NCBI RefSeq assembly: GCF_003387075.1
Contig: NZ_QUMQ01000001.1
Coordinates: 1,178,001-1,242,000, forward strand
DNA: 64,000 bases
Direction of reading: 5' to 3'
DNA from: Asanoa ferruginea
Lineage (GTDB): Bacteria; Actinomycetota; Actinomycetes; Mycobacteriales; Micromonosporaceae
This document shows positions 51,228 to 60,015 of this stretch, one piece after another. The position numbers and the translations under genes were made by a program. The notes beneath the pieces were generated by a model. It did no database searches and had not been told where the DNA came from. It saw nothing but the letters and a program-made list of their open reading frames with translations. The first letter of the stretch is position 1. Each line of letters begins with the position of its first letter.

Positions 51228-53642
51228 TCAGAGCTTTTCGACCGGGGCGTGCCGGAGGACCAGCCACATGGTCTGGTCGCCGAAGTCGATCTGGGCCCGC
51301 GCGTTGGGGCCCTGACCTTCGACGGCCAGGACCCGGCCGAGGCCGTAGCGCTGGTGGTTGACCCGGTCGCCGACCGCCACCTTGGGCGCCTGGCGCAGCT
51401 CGCTGGCCGTCGAGAGCTTGCTGGCGTCGATGCCGAGCCGCTGAGCCAGGGCCGCGGCCTTCGGGGTGCCACCCGAGAAGCCGCCACCGCGGGCCGCGCC
51501 GCCGCTCGGTGACGTGGTCGACCGGCCGCCCACGCCGCCGCCGCTGCCGGACCACGACGTGTAGGCGCCTTCGGTGCGCTCCCAGCGGACCAGCTCTTCG
51601 GGCAGCTCGGCGACGAACCGGGAGGTCGGGTTGTAAGACGGCGCACCCCAGGCCGAGCGGGTGACCGCACGGGAAAGGTAGAGCCGCTGGCGGGCCCGGG
51701 TGATGCCGACGTAGGCCAGCCGGCGCTCTTCTTCGAGCTCGGTGTTGTCGCCGAGCGCGCGCATGTGCGGGAAGACGCCGTCTTCGAGGCCGGTCAGGAA
51801 GACGATCGGAAACTCGAGGCCCTTGGCGGTGTGCAGCGTCATCAGGGTGACCACGCCCTGGTGGTCGGGGTCGTCGGAGGGCACCTGGTCGGCGTCGGCG
51901 ACCAGCGCGACCTGCTCAAGGAAGCCGGCCAGGCTGGCCTGCTCGTCGTTGCCCTCGACCCGCTCGGTGAACTCGCGGGCGACGCTGACCAGCTCCTGAA
52001 GGTTTTCCACCCGGCCGGCGTCTTGCGGGTCGGTGCTCTCCTCGAGCTCGGCGAGGTAGCCGGATCGGGTCAGCGCCGCCTCGAGCACCTCTTCGGGCGG
52101 GGCCGTGTCGGACAGCTCGCGCAGGCCCTCGAGCAGGCCGACGAAGTCGCCGATGCCGTTGAGCGCCCGGCTGGAGATGCCCGGCGCGTCGCTGGCCCGG
52201 CGCATCGCGGCGCCGAACGAGATGCGGTCGCGGGTGGACAGCGCCTCGATCGCGCCCTCGGCCCGGTCGCCGATGCCGCGCCGCGGCGTGTTCATCACGC
52301 GGCGGATGCTGACCGTGTCGTCGTCGTTGACGATCGCGCGGAGGTAGGCCAACGCGTCGCGGACCTCGCGCCGCTCGTAGAAGCGGACGCCGCCGACCAC
52401 CTTGTAGGGCAGGCCGACCCGGATGAAGACCTCTTCGAAGACCCGGGACTGCGCGTTGGTGCGGTAGAACACGGCCACGTCGCCGGGGCGGGCCTCGGTG
52501 TCGTCGGTCAGCCGGTCGATCTCGCGGGCCACCCAGTCGGCCTCGGCGTGCTCGGTGTCGGCCACGTAGCCGACGATGCTCTCGCCGGGGCCCTGATCGC
52601 TCCACAGGCGCTTGGGCTTGCGCGACGGGTTGCGGGAGATCACCGCATTGGCGGCGTTGAGGATGGTCTGGGTGGAGCGGTAATTCTGCTCCAGCAGGAT
52701 CGTGCGGGCGTTGGTGTAGTCGCGCTCGAACTCGAGGATGTTGCGGATCGTCGCGCCGCGGAACGCGTAGATCGACTGGTCGGCGTCGCCGACCACGCAC
52801 AGCTCGGCCGGCTCGACGCCCTCGGTGCCGGAGACCAGCTCCTTGATGAGCTGGTATTGCGCGTGGTTGGTGTCCTGGTATTCGTCGACCAGCACGTGCC
52901 GGAAGCGCCGCCGGTAGGTCTCGGCGACGTGTGGGTGCGACTGGAACAGGTGCACCGTCGTCATGATCAGGTCATCGAAGTCGAGCGCGTGTGCCTCTTT
53001 GAGGCGGCGCTGGTAGAGCGTGTAGGCCTCGGCGACGGCGCGCTCCATCGGGCCCTTGGCCCGGTCGGCGAAGGTCTCCGGGTCGACCAGCTCGTTTTTC
53101 AGGTTGGACACCTGCGCGGCCAGGCCGCGAGCCGGGTGGCGCTTGGGGTCGAGGTCGAGCTCGCGCGCGACGAGCTGCATCAGCCGGCGCGAGTCGTCGG
53201 CGTCGTAGATCGAGAACGTCGACTTGAGACCGGCGTGGTCGTGCTCGGCCCGCAGGATGCGCACGCAGGCCGAGTGGAACGTGGACACCCACATCAGCCG
53301 GGCGCGCGGGCCGACCAGCGCCGCCACCCGCTCCTTCATCTCGCCGGCGGCCTTGTTGGTGAACGTGATCGCGATGACCTGGCCGGGATGCACGTCGCGG
53401 GCCGCGAGCAGGTAGGCGATGCGGTGGGTCAGGACCCGGGTCTTGCCCGAGCCGGCGCCGGCCACGATCAGCAGCGGTGACCCGGCATGGGTCACCGCGT
53501 CGCGCTGTGGGCCGTTGAGGCCGGACAGCAGCGCCTCGGGGTCGAGTTTGGGGCGCGCGGGCCGGCGCGGCTGGTCGCCGTCGGGCGCGGGCACCGCGGC
53601 TTCGCCGCCGTCGGACATCGGGATTTCGAAGAGAGCACGCAT
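51228..53642 (-). CDS. pcrA: UvrD/PcrA-type ATP-dependent DNA helicase
   Basis: An 804-residue SF1A 3'-5' helicase from ATG 53642 (a second ATG 8 codons in is possible). Motifs in order: LNGPQRDAVTHAGSPLLIVAGAGSGKTRVLTHR (Q motif and Walker A, given here as GAGSGKTR), FTNKAAGEMKERV (Ia), VDEYQDTNHAQ (II), VGDADQSIYAFRGA (III), LEQNYRSTQ (IV), LMTLHTAKGLEF (V), VGITRARQRLYL (VI). The C-terminal Tudor-like segment VGDRVNHQRYGLGRVLAVEG is typical of PcrA and mediates RNA-polymerase contacts. Acts in nucleotide excision repair and conflict resolution. Confidence 0.95.
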   Translation of the reverse strand: MRALFEIPMSDGGEAAVPAPDGDQPRRPARPKLDPEALLSGLNGPQRDAVTHAGSPLLIVAGAGSGKTRVLTHRIAYLLAARDVHPGQVIAITFTNKAAGEMKERVAALVGPRARLMWVSTFHSACVRILRAEHDHAGLKSTFSIYDADDSRRLMQLVARELDLDPKRHPARGLAAQVSNLKNELVDPETFADRAKGPMERAVAEAYTLYQRRLKEAHALDFDDLIMTTVHLFQSHPHVAETYRRRFRHVLVDEYQDTNHAQYQLIKELVSGTEGVEPAELCVVGDADQSIYAFRGATIRNILEFERDYTNARTILLEQNYRSTQTILNAANAVISRNPSRKPKRLWSDQGPGESIVGYVADTEHAEADWVAREIDRLTDDTEARPGDVAVFYRTNAQSRVFEEVFIRVGLPYKVVGGVRFYERREVRDALAYLRAIVNDDDTVSIRRVMNTPRRGIGDRAEGAIEALSTRDRISFGAAMRRASDAPGISSRALNGIGDFVGLLEGLRELSDTAPPEEVLEAALTRSGYLAELEESTDPQDAGRVENLQELVSVAREFTERVEGNDEQASLAGFLEQVALVADADQVPSDDPDHQGVVTLMTLHTAKGLEFPIVFLTGLEDGVFPHMRALGDNTELEEERRLAYVGITRARQRLYLSRAVTRSAWGAPSYNPTSRFVAELPEELVRWERTEGAYTSWSGSGGGVGGRSTTSPSGGAARGGGFSGGTPKAAALAQRLGIDASKLSTASELRQAPKVAVGDRVNHQRYGLGRVLAVEGQGPNARAQIDFGDQTMWLVLRHAPVEKL

Positions 53643-53826
53643 CGCACCGCGAAGTCTATTCCGACCGTCCGACAACTTCCCGGCTCCCCAACGGCAGGTC
53701 CGTGCGCCTATCCGACACCGTGTTGTCATCGATGGACCTCTGGTGTCTTGTCGACCGAAAGAGAACGATGACCTTGTCGCGTCCCCTCGTCCGGGTGACG
53801 CCCCCCTCGATCACACAGGAAGTGAC

Positions 53827-55659
53827 ATGCCGATCACGAGTCGACCTGGCCGCTTGCTGCGCTACCTCGCAGCCCCGGCCCTCGCCCTGGGGGTGATCGT
53901 CGCCCTGCCCGGTGCGGGCGCCTCCCCCGCGGCGGCCGCACCCGCGCTGACGCCCGTCTCCGTGACGTTCGGGAACTCGCACGGTGCCAAGCTCGCACAG
54001 GGCAACCTGCTCGCCTTCAACGACTTCCACGGCTCCATCGACCCGCCCACCGGGTCGGGTGCCGCGGTCAACGGGGTCCCGGCCGGTGGCTCCGAATATC
54101 TGACCACCGCGGTCAAGCGGCTGCGCGCCGAGGCCAAGGGCGAACACCGCCTGAGCACCACGGTCGGCGCCGGCGACATGGTCGGCGCGTCGCCGCTGGT
54201 CAGCGCCGCGTTCCACGACGAGCCCACGATCGAGATGCTCAACGTGCTGGGCATGGAGATCACCTCGGTCGGCAACCACGAGTTCGACGAGGGCACCGAC
54301 GAGCTCCAGCGCCTCCAGTTCGGCGGCTGCCACCCGGTCGACGGCTGCCAGGACGGCGACCCGTTCTACGGCGCCGACTTCACCTACCTCGCCGCCAACG
54401 TGGTGACCAAGCGGCTCAACCTGCCGCTGCTGCTGCCGTTCAACATCCGGATCGTCGACGGCGTGCCGGTCGGCTTCGTGGGCATGACTCTCGAAGGCAC
54501 CCCGGGCATCGTCAACCCGGCCGGCATCACCTCGGTCACCTTCAAGGACGAGATCGAGACCGCCAACAAATACGCGACCCTGCTGCGGCTGCTCGGCGTC
54601 AAGTCGATGGTGCTGCTGCTGCACGAGGGCGGCGCGCAGTCCGGCACGCCGCAGACGGTCGACAGCTGCACCAACTTCAGCGGGCCGGTCGTCGACATCG
54701 TCAAGGGCCTGCGGCCCGAATACGGCATCGTCGTCTCCGGGCACACCCACCGCTTCTACTCGTGCAAGCTGCCCAACTCGGCGGGCAACGACGTGGTGGT
54801 CACCAGCGCCGGCACCAACGGCCAGATCGTCACCGACATCGACTACTCGCTCGACAAGAAGACCGGCAAGTTCGCCGAGATCACCGCACGCAACGTGGTC
54901 GCCGAAAACGGCGTCCGCAACGAGAACGGCACCTACCAGACCAACCCCGACGGCACGTTCGTCCGCAACCCGGCGCTGGTCGACCCGGCCGCGAAGCAGC
55001 TGGCCGACAAATACCGCGCCGCGGTCGCGCCGATCAGCAACCGGATCGTCGGCTCGATCACCAAGGACATCGTCCGCGACACCGGGACCAACCAGGAAAG
55101 CCCGCTCGGTGACGTGATCGCCGACGCGCAGCTCGCCTGGACGCAGGCCGACGGCGCCCAGATCGCGTTCATGAACCCGGGCGGCATCCGGGCCTCGCTC
55201 CCGTTCGCCAACTCACCCGGCGGCGAGGCACCCGGCCAGGTCACCTACGGCGAGGCGTTCACCGTCCAGCCGTTCAACAACCTGGTGGTCACCCAGACCG
55301 TGACGGGCGCGCAGCTCAAGGACGTGCTCGAGCAGCAGTTCCCGGGCTTCGCCGGGCAGACCACCCAGCGGGTGTTGCAGGTGTCGGGTGGCTTCACCTA
55401 CACCTACGACACGCGGCTGGCGGCGGGCTCGCGGGTGTCCAACCTCGCGCTCAACGGCACGCCGATCGACCCGGCCGCCACCTACCGGCTCACCACCAAC
55501 GACTTCCTGGCCAACGGTGGCGACGGTTTCACCAACCTGACCGCGGGCACCAACCGCACCACGGCGCCCGGTTTCGACGTCGACGCGCTGGTCGGCTATC
55601 TGGGCGCCAACGCCCCGGTGGCACCCGGCCCGGCCAACCGGATCACCCGGCTCGGCTGA
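53827..55659 (+). CDS. Secreted bifunctional metallophosphatase/5'-nucleotidase
   Basis: A 610-residue protein from ATG 53827 with a Sec signal (LLRYLAAPALALGVIVALPG ending at AAAAP). The calcineurin-like domain has NLLAFNDFHG (metal-binding D-x-H), VGAGDMVGAS, TSVGNHEFDEG and VVSGHTHRFYSC. The C-terminal 5_nucleotid_C domain (NRIVGSITKD, QESPLGDVIADAQLAW, AFMNPGGIRASL, YGEAFTVQPFNN) follows. It should release phosphate from nucleotides outside the cell. A terminator hairpin follows. Confidence 0.94.
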   Translation: MPITSRPGRLLRYLAAPALALGVIVALPGAGASPAAAAPALTPVSVTFGNSHGAKLAQGNLLAFNDFHGSIDPPTGSGAAVNGVPAGGSEYLTTAVKRLRAEAKGEHRLSTTVGAGDMVGASPLVSAAFHDEPTIEMLNVLGMEITSVGNHEFDEGTDELQRLQFGGCHPVDGCQDGDPFYGADFTYLAANVVTKRLNLPLLLPFNIRIVDGVPVGFVGMTLEGTPGIVNPAGITSVTFKDEIETANKYATLLRLLGVKSMVLLLHEGGAQSGTPQTVDSCTNFSGPVVDIVKGLRPEYGIVVSGHTHRFYSCKLPNSAGNDVVVTSAGTNGQIVTDIDYSLDKKTGKFAEITARNVVAENGVRNENGTYQTNPDGTFVRNPALVDPAAKQLADKYRAAVAPISNRIVGSITKDIVRDTGTNQESPLGDVIADAQLAWTQADGAQIAFMNPGGIRASLPFANSPGGEAPGQVTYGEAFTVQPFNNLVVTQTVTGAQLKDVLEQQFPGFAGQTTQRVLQVSGGFTYTYDTRLAAGSRVSNLALNGTPIDPAATYRLTTNDFLANGGDGFTNLTAGTNRTTAPGFDVDALVGYLGANAPVAPGPANRITRLG

Positions 55660-55665
55660 CCCGGT

Positions 55666-55703
55666 GGTGTGGCGCCGACCACGAGAGCGGTGGGCGCCAC
55701 ACC
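55666..55703 (+). terminator. Terminator hairpin after the nucleotidase gene
   Basis: GGTGTGGCGCC (55666-55676) pairs perfectly with GGCGCCACACC (55693-55703), insulating the nucleotidase gene from the chorismate mutase promoter immediately downstream. Confidence 0.82.
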
Positions 55704-55713
55704 CCGGTCGCTC

Positions 55714-55742
55714 TTGCGCCGGTTTGGGCACGCGGGCATACT
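55714..55742 (+). promoter_or_regulatory. Promoter of the chorismate mutase attenuator
   Basis: TTGCGC (55714-55719) and CATACT (55737-55742) are separated by 17 bp. The expected transcript start, ~7 nt downstream, coincides with the GTG of the leader peptide at 55750, and no ribosome binding site precedes that codon, so the leader is probably translated leaderlessly. Confidence 0.7.
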
Positions 55743-55749
55743 TGCGAAC

Positions 55750-55818
55750 GTGATCCAGAGGTCGCGATTTTACTTTTACTACGGCACCGGGAGTCCGGCA
55801 GCCGTAGGTCGCGCCTGA
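55750..55818 (+). CDS. Aromatic amino-acid leader peptide (FYFYY)
   Basis: GTG 55750 opens 22 codons ending at TGA 55816-55818: MIQRSRFYFYYGTGSPAAVGRA. Codons 7-11 are TTT TAC TTT TAC TAC, five consecutive Phe/Tyr codons. TTT is rare in this GC-rich sequence, which would strengthen stalling. Position right after a promoter, lack of a Shine-Dalgarno and the downstream hairpins match attenuation leader peptides. It should sense Phe-tRNA and Tyr-tRNA charging for the chorismate mutase gene, whose product makes prephenate. Confidence 0.8.
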   Translation: MIQRSRFYFYYGTGSPAAVGRA

Positions 55819-55867
55819 GAGCACAAGACCTGCGAGAAGCCCCGGGCTCCTGGAGCCCGGGGCTTTT
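55779..55867 (+). promoter_or_regulatory. Ribosome-mediated transcription attenuator upstream of chorismate mutase
   Basis: Hairpin 1:2 is CTACGGC (55779-55785) with GCCGTAG (55801-55807), enclosing CCGG-GAGT-CCGG. The terminator is AGCCCCGGGCTC (55838-55849) with GAGCCCGGGGCT (55853-55864) plus TTTT. The alternative antiterminator pairs CCGGGAGTCCGG (55787-55798) with CCGGGCTCCTGG (55842-55853): 12 continuous pairs, two of them G-U. It uses both the centre of hairpin 1:2 and the 5' arm of the terminator, so the structures exclude each other. Stalling at the Phe/Tyr codons would cover 55779-55785 and favour read-through. Confidence 0.8.
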
Positions 55868-55935
55868 CTCGCCTCGGGGTCCAGGCGGCCCGACCAGCCA
55901 AGAGAATCAGTGAGATGGCCCCCGAGGAGCACGAA

Positions 55936-56229
55936 ATGAGCACCAACATCGTCGCCCAGCCGAGCACCGGGACCGAAGACGCCGACGCGGCAAAACGCAT
56001 CCGCGGTATGCGTGAACGCATCGACGAGATCGACGCCGCCATGATCGAGCTGTGGCAGGAGCGCGCGGCGCTGTCCCAGCAGGTCGGCGCCACCCGCGTG
56101 GCGTCCGGCGGCACCCGCCTCGTGCTCTCCCGCGAGCGGGAGATCCTGGAGAAGTTCCGCACCGCCCTGGGCGCCGACGGCACCCAACTCGCGCTGCTGA
56201 TCCTCCGGGCCGGCCGCGGCGCACTCTGA
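55936..56229 (+). CDS. Chorismate mutase (AroQ type)
   Basis: A 97-residue all-helical enzyme converting chorismate to prephenate, the committed step to Phe and Tyr. RIRGMRERIDEIDAAMIELWQERAALSQQVG shows the AroQ first-helix Arg and the Asp/Glu-rich pattern, RLVLSREREILEKFR the second; chopped here as RERIDEIDAAMIELW and REREILEKFR. ATG 55936 is preferred over 55915 because GAGGAG lies 6 nt before it. Expression is likely controlled by the attenuator 70-185 bp upstream. Confidence 0.88.
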   Translation: MSTNIVAQPSTGTEDADAAKRIRGMRERIDEIDAAMIELWQERAALSQQVGATRVASGGTRLVLSREREILEKFRTALGADGTQLALLILRAGRGAL

Positions 56230-56278
56230 CTCGCCGGTTCGGCCGCGCGGCCCAGGGCCGCGGGCGCAGCATGGGGAT

Positions 56279-57241
56279 ATGCCCATCTACGACCGGACGA
56301 GCATCCCCGCGTCAGTAGGCCGGGGCACCCTCGACCCCGAACTCGCCGAATGGCTGCCGCACGGCCCGACCCTCGGCGCCGACGTCTCGATCGCGGAGGG
56401 GCGGCGTGACCACGAGATGCTGGGCGAGGGCCCGTGGCCCGAGATCGGCGCGATGGACACGCTCGTCCTGCCGGGCCCGCACGGTTCGCTGACGGTGCGC
56501 CGGCACACGCCGGCGCGGCAGCCCCGGGCCCCGGCGGGCGCGCTGGTCTACGTGCACGGCGGCGGCTTCACCTACGGCACCCTCGACGAGTTCGAAGTGC
56601 CGATGCGGCTGATCGCGCAGCGGGCCGGGATCCTCACCTACGCGCTCGACTACCAGTTGGCGCCGGAGGCGAAGTTCCCGGTCCAGATCGACGAGATCGA
56701 ATATTTTGTACGTTGGCTCTTCGACAACGCCGACGACGAGGGCGTCGACCCCGCCCGGATCGCCCTCGGCGGCGACTCGGCCGGCGGCAACATGACCTGC
56801 GTGGTCGCGCTCAAGCTGCGCGACGAGGCCGGTCCGGTGCTGGCGTTGCAGGTGCCGCTGTTCCCCGAGGCGGCGTTCCCGGGTGACACGCCGGCGGGCA
56901 GCGAGAACCGCTCCGGGCTCTACCTGGAGACCAACGGCATCTACGAGATGGTCCGCAACTACCTGAAGAACACCGATGACGGCCGGCATCCCTACGTGAC
57001 GCCGATGAACGCGGCGTCGCACGCCGACCTGCCGCCCGCGATCCTGGTCACCAACGGGTTCGACCCGCTCCGCGACGTCGGCCACGAGTACGCGCTCCGG
57101 CTGGCCGCTGCCGGCAACGACCTGACCTACGTACACAATCCGGATCTGACCCACGGGTTTCCGCAGTTCACCCGCCACTCCGCCGCCTGTCACGAGGCGA
57201 CGATGCTGCTGGCCGACCTGATCGGCGAGCAGATCGGCTAG
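56279..57241 (+). CDS. Alpha/beta hydrolase, HSL-type esterase/lipase
   Basis: A 320-residue protein of the hormone-sensitive-lipase family: oxyanion motif YVHGGGFTYG, YALDYQLAPEAKFP, nucleophile elbow ALGGDSAGGNM, late acidic residue in NGFDPLRDVG and catalytic His in LTHGFPQF. It probably hydrolyses short-chain esters in the cytoplasm. No export signal. It overlaps the convergent GNAT remnant by 4 bp. Confidence 0.9.
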   Translation: MPIYDRTSIPASVGRGTLDPELAEWLPHGPTLGADVSIAEGRRDHEMLGEGPWPEIGAMDTLVLPGPHGSLTVRRHTPARQPRAPAGALVYVHGGGFTYGTLDEFEVPMRLIAQRAGILTYALDYQLAPEAKFPVQIDEIEYFVRWLFDNADDEGVDPARIALGGDSAGGNMTCVVALKLRDEAGPVLALQVPLFPEAAFPGDTPAGSENRSGLYLETNGIYEMVRNYLKNTDDGRHPYVTPMNAASHADLPPAILVTNGFDPLRDVGHEYALRLAAAGNDLTYVHNPDLTHGFPQFTRHSAACHEATMLLADLIGEQIG

Positions 57242-57989
57242 GCCGGCAGGAACACGGCCCAGGTCTGCGCGGTCCGGAAGCCCATCGACTCGTAGAGCGG
57301 CACGCCGAGCGGGGTGGCGTGCAGGAAGGCGTGGCGCGCACCGGCCGCATACCGTCGCGGAGCACCGCCGCGGTGGCCGCCCGGCCGTAGCCGCGCCGCC
57401 GGTGCTCCGGCGGGACGGAGATGTTGAAGACGCCGACCTGGTCGTCGATCAGCACGCCGAACGACGTGGCCACCACCGTGCCGGCGACCTCGACGACATA
57501 GCCGCGCATCGCCGGGTGATCGAGCAGGGCGGGCCGGCTGAACCCGTCGAAGATCGACTCAGGGCCTTCGTAGCCGTCGGCGAGCGCCTTGCGGTAGAGG
57601 TCGCCGTCGGCACCGGTCACCCGGCGAACACCCGGACCGGCGTCGACCGGCCCGGTGAGTTCCTTGAGCATGAACGGCAGCGGTAGCCGCTGGGTCAGGC
57701 CGTGCCCCGCCGCGAGCGCCGCGACCCGCTCGGCGTCGTCACCGCCGCGCACCTGGACGCTCCAGGGCAACTCGGAAAGCCGCGGCGAGTCGGCGAACGC
57801 CGACACCTCGTCGACGTCGACCGGGCCGGTGACGGCGAGCACCCCGTTGAGCGTCGGCACCGGAATGCCGGTGATCATCTCGGTGGTGCCGCGCGGCCCG
57901 GTTTGATGAAAGCCGCCGGGCAGCGCCTCCACGCACAGTGCGATCGCCCGCACCCACGCCCGCGCCGCGGCGGTTACCTGTTCCCCCAT
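57238..57989 (-). pseudogene. GNAT-family acetyltransferase gene with a frameshift
   Basis: From ATG 57989 the frame encodes a GNAT-like protein through VFNISVPPEHRRRGYGRAAT and AAVLRDGMR. Near 57345 it departs into Arg/Pro-rich nonsense, while a neighbouring frame continues the family pattern (AGARHAFLHATPLGVPLYESMGF..., then RTAQTWAVFLPA) to TAG at 57240-57238. One base is missing after the ATG codon of DGM. It is either a true mutation disabling the last third of the enzyme or a sequencing error. It is divergent from the MerR gene. Confidence 0.75.
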
Positions 57990-58011
57990 GCGGCCACCGT
58001 AGCCAACGGGG

Positions 58012-58042
58012 TTGCATCTCCACCTGGTGGAGGTCGCAGAGT
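58012..58042 (+). promoter_or_regulatory. MerR-type promoter with 19-bp spacer and palindromic operator
   Basis: CTCCACCTGGTGGAG (58018-58032) has perfect 6-bp arms. It lies between TTGCAT (58012-58017) and CAGAGT (58037-58042), which are 19 bp apart, the overlong spacing MerR activators correct by twisting DNA. The -10 match is weak. It precedes the MerR gene at 58050. Confidence 0.6.
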
Positions 58043-58049
58043 TGTCGGC

Positions 58050-58985
58050 ATGCGGGAGCACTACTCGATCGGTGACCTGGCGCGCCGCACCGGGCTGCCG
58101 GTGCGCACGATCCGGTTCTACTCCGACGCGGGCCTGCTGCCGCCGACCGACCGCAGCACCGCCAACCACCGCCGCTACGACCTCGAAGCGGTCGCCCGCC
58201 TCGACCTCATCCGCACGCTGCGCGAACTTGGCCTGGACCTGGCCACGATCCGTGGGGTGCTGGCCGAGGAGCTTTCGGTGGCGCAGGCCGCCGCGCGGCA
58301 CGCCGACGCGCTCGACGTGCAGATCCGCATCCTGCGGCTGCGCCGCGGGGTGCTGCGCGCGGTCGCGAGGCGGGGCTCAGACCCGAAGGAGATGGAGCTC
58401 ATGCACCGCGTCGTCCAACTGTCCGAAGACGAGCGACACCGGCTGATCAACGATTTCATCGACCGCACGTTCGGCGACCTCGACGCCAACGAGGATTTCG
58501 TCGCGCTACTCCGGTCGATGCGGCCCTACCTGCCCGACGAGCCGACCACCGAACAGGTCGACGCCTGGATCGAGCTGGCCGAGTTGGTGCGCGACCCCGA
58601 CTTCATCGCCAGCGTCCGGCGGATGGCCGAGCACCAGGCGGCCGAACGCGCCGACGGCGGCCGGATGGGCCTGCACCACCAGCTGACGATGAAGGTGCGC
58701 GATCGGGTCACGTCGGCGATGGAGGCGGGCATCGAGCCCGCCTCGCCGGCCGCGGCCGCGGTGCTCGACGAGATCGTGGCGAGCTACGCGGAGACGTTCG
58801 AGACCACCGACACCGCCGCCTACCGGGCCAAGCTGCTGACCCGGCTGCGGACCGCGAACGAGCCACGGACCGAGCGCTATGTGCACCTGATCGACATCAT
58901 CAACGACACGCCGGTGGCGGCGCCGCTAGGGCCGGTCTTCGACTGGCTCATAGCGGCGCTCGAACACCACCCGGCTGCTATTTGA
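58050..58985 (+). CDS. MerR-family transcriptional regulator
   Basis: A 311-residue protein. The first ~70 residues are a MerR winged HTH (YSIGDLARRTGLPVRTIRFYSDAGLLPP, RRYDLEAVARLDLIRTLRELG), followed by a coiled-coil dimer helix and a ~170-residue helical C-terminal domain of unknown ligand. ATG 58050 lies 8 bp after the putative -10, so translation may be leaderless. It is divergent from the broken GNAT gene, its likely former partner. The 3' end overlaps the convergent transport operon by 8 bp. Confidence 0.9.
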   Translation: MREHYSIGDLARRTGLPVRTIRFYSDAGLLPPTDRSTANHRRYDLEAVARLDLIRTLRELGLDLATIRGVLAEELSVAQAAARHADALDVQIRILRLRRGVLRAVARRGSDPKEMELMHRVVQLSEDERHRLINDFIDRTFGDLDANEDFVALLRSMRPYLPDEPTTEQVDAWIELAELVRDPDFIASVRRMAEHQAAERADGGRMGLHHQLTMKVRDRVTSAMEAGIEPASPAAAAVLDEIVASYAETFETTDTAAYRAKLLTRLRTANEPRTERYVHLIDIINDTPVAAPLGPVFDWLIAALEHHPAAI

Positions 58986-60015
58986 TGGTGCCGTCTTCCG
59001 GGAAGTGGCAGGCGGCGAGCGATCCGTTGGGCTTGATGCTCAGCGGCGGCTCCTGGGTGGCGCAGATTTCCTGCGCCTTCCAGCAGCGCGTGCGGAAGCG
59101 GCAGCCCGACGGCGGGTTGAGCGGCGTCGGCACGTCGCCTTCCAGCCGGATCCGGCCGGAGGCGCCCATCTTCGTCACGTCGGGCACCGCCGAGAGCAGC
59201 GCGCGGGTGTAGGGGTGCGCCGGGCGCTCGTAGATCATGTTGCGGTCGCCGACCTCGACCATCTTGCCGAGGTACATCACCGCGATCCGCTGGCAGAAGT
59301 GGCGGACCACGGCCAGGTCGTGCGCGATGAAGACGAACGCCAGGTCGAGCTCGCGCTGCAACTCGCGCAGCAGGTTGATGACCTGGGCCTGGATCGACAC
59401 GTCGAGCGCGGAGACCGGCTCGTCGGCGACGATGATCTTCGGGCGCAGCGCGAGCGCGCGCGCCACACCGATGCGCTGCCGCTGGCCGCCGGAGAACTCG
59501 TGCGGGTAGCGGTTGTAGTGCTCGGGGTTGAGGCCGACCAGCTCCAGCAGCTCCTGGACGCGCTTCTTCACGCCACCCGGCGGCTTGATGCCGTTGACCT
59601 GGAGCGGCATCGCGACGATCCGGCCGACCGTGTGGCGCGGGTTGAGCGACGCGTAGGGGTCCTGGAAAATGATCTGCATGTCCTGCCGGAGCTGACGCAG
59701 CCCGGAGCCCTTCGCGTGGCTGATGTCCTTGCCCTCGAAGGTGATCTTTCCGCTGGTCGGCTCGAGCAGGCGGACCAGCATCCGGCCCGTCGTGGTCTTG
59801 CCGCAGCCGGACTCGCCGACGAGACCGAGGGTCTCGCCCGCGTCGACCGAGAAGCTGACGCCGTCGACGGCACGCACCAGCGCGGACCGGCCGAACATCC
59901 CCGACCGCACCGGGAAGTGCTTGGTCAGGTCGTCGACGACCAGCAGCGGCTCGGCCCGGCGGCGGGACGGCTCGACCGGCGCGGCGCCGGGCTCCTGAAC
60001 CAGGGTCTCGGTCAT
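58978..60015 (-). CDS. Peptide ABC transporter ATP-binding protein, DppF type
   Basis: A 345-residue ATPase with Walker [10 protein letters not shown], signature [15 protein letters not shown], Walker [13 protein letters not shown] and C-terminal Cys motif [14 protein letters not shown]. Last gene of the second peptide-transport operon on the minus strand; its ATG overlaps the stop of the DppD-type gene by 4 bp (ATGA). Confidence 0.94.
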   Translation of the reverse strand: MTETLVQEPGAAPVEPSRRRAEPLLVVDDLTKHFPVRSGMFGRSALVRAVDGVSFSVDAGETLGLVGESGCGKTTTGRMLVRLLEPTSGKITFEGKDISHAKGSGLRQLRQDMQIIFQDPYASLNPRHTVGRIVAMPLQVNGIKPPGGVKKRVQELLELVGLNPEHYNRYPHEFSGGQRQRIGVARALALRPKIIVADEPVSALDVSIQAQVINLLRELQRELDLAFVFIAHDLAVVRHFCQRIAVMYLGKMVEVGDRNMIYERPAHPYTRALLSAVPDVTKMGASGRIRLEGDVPTPLNPPSGCRFRTRCWKAQEICATQEPPLSIKPNGSLAACHFPEDGTIK

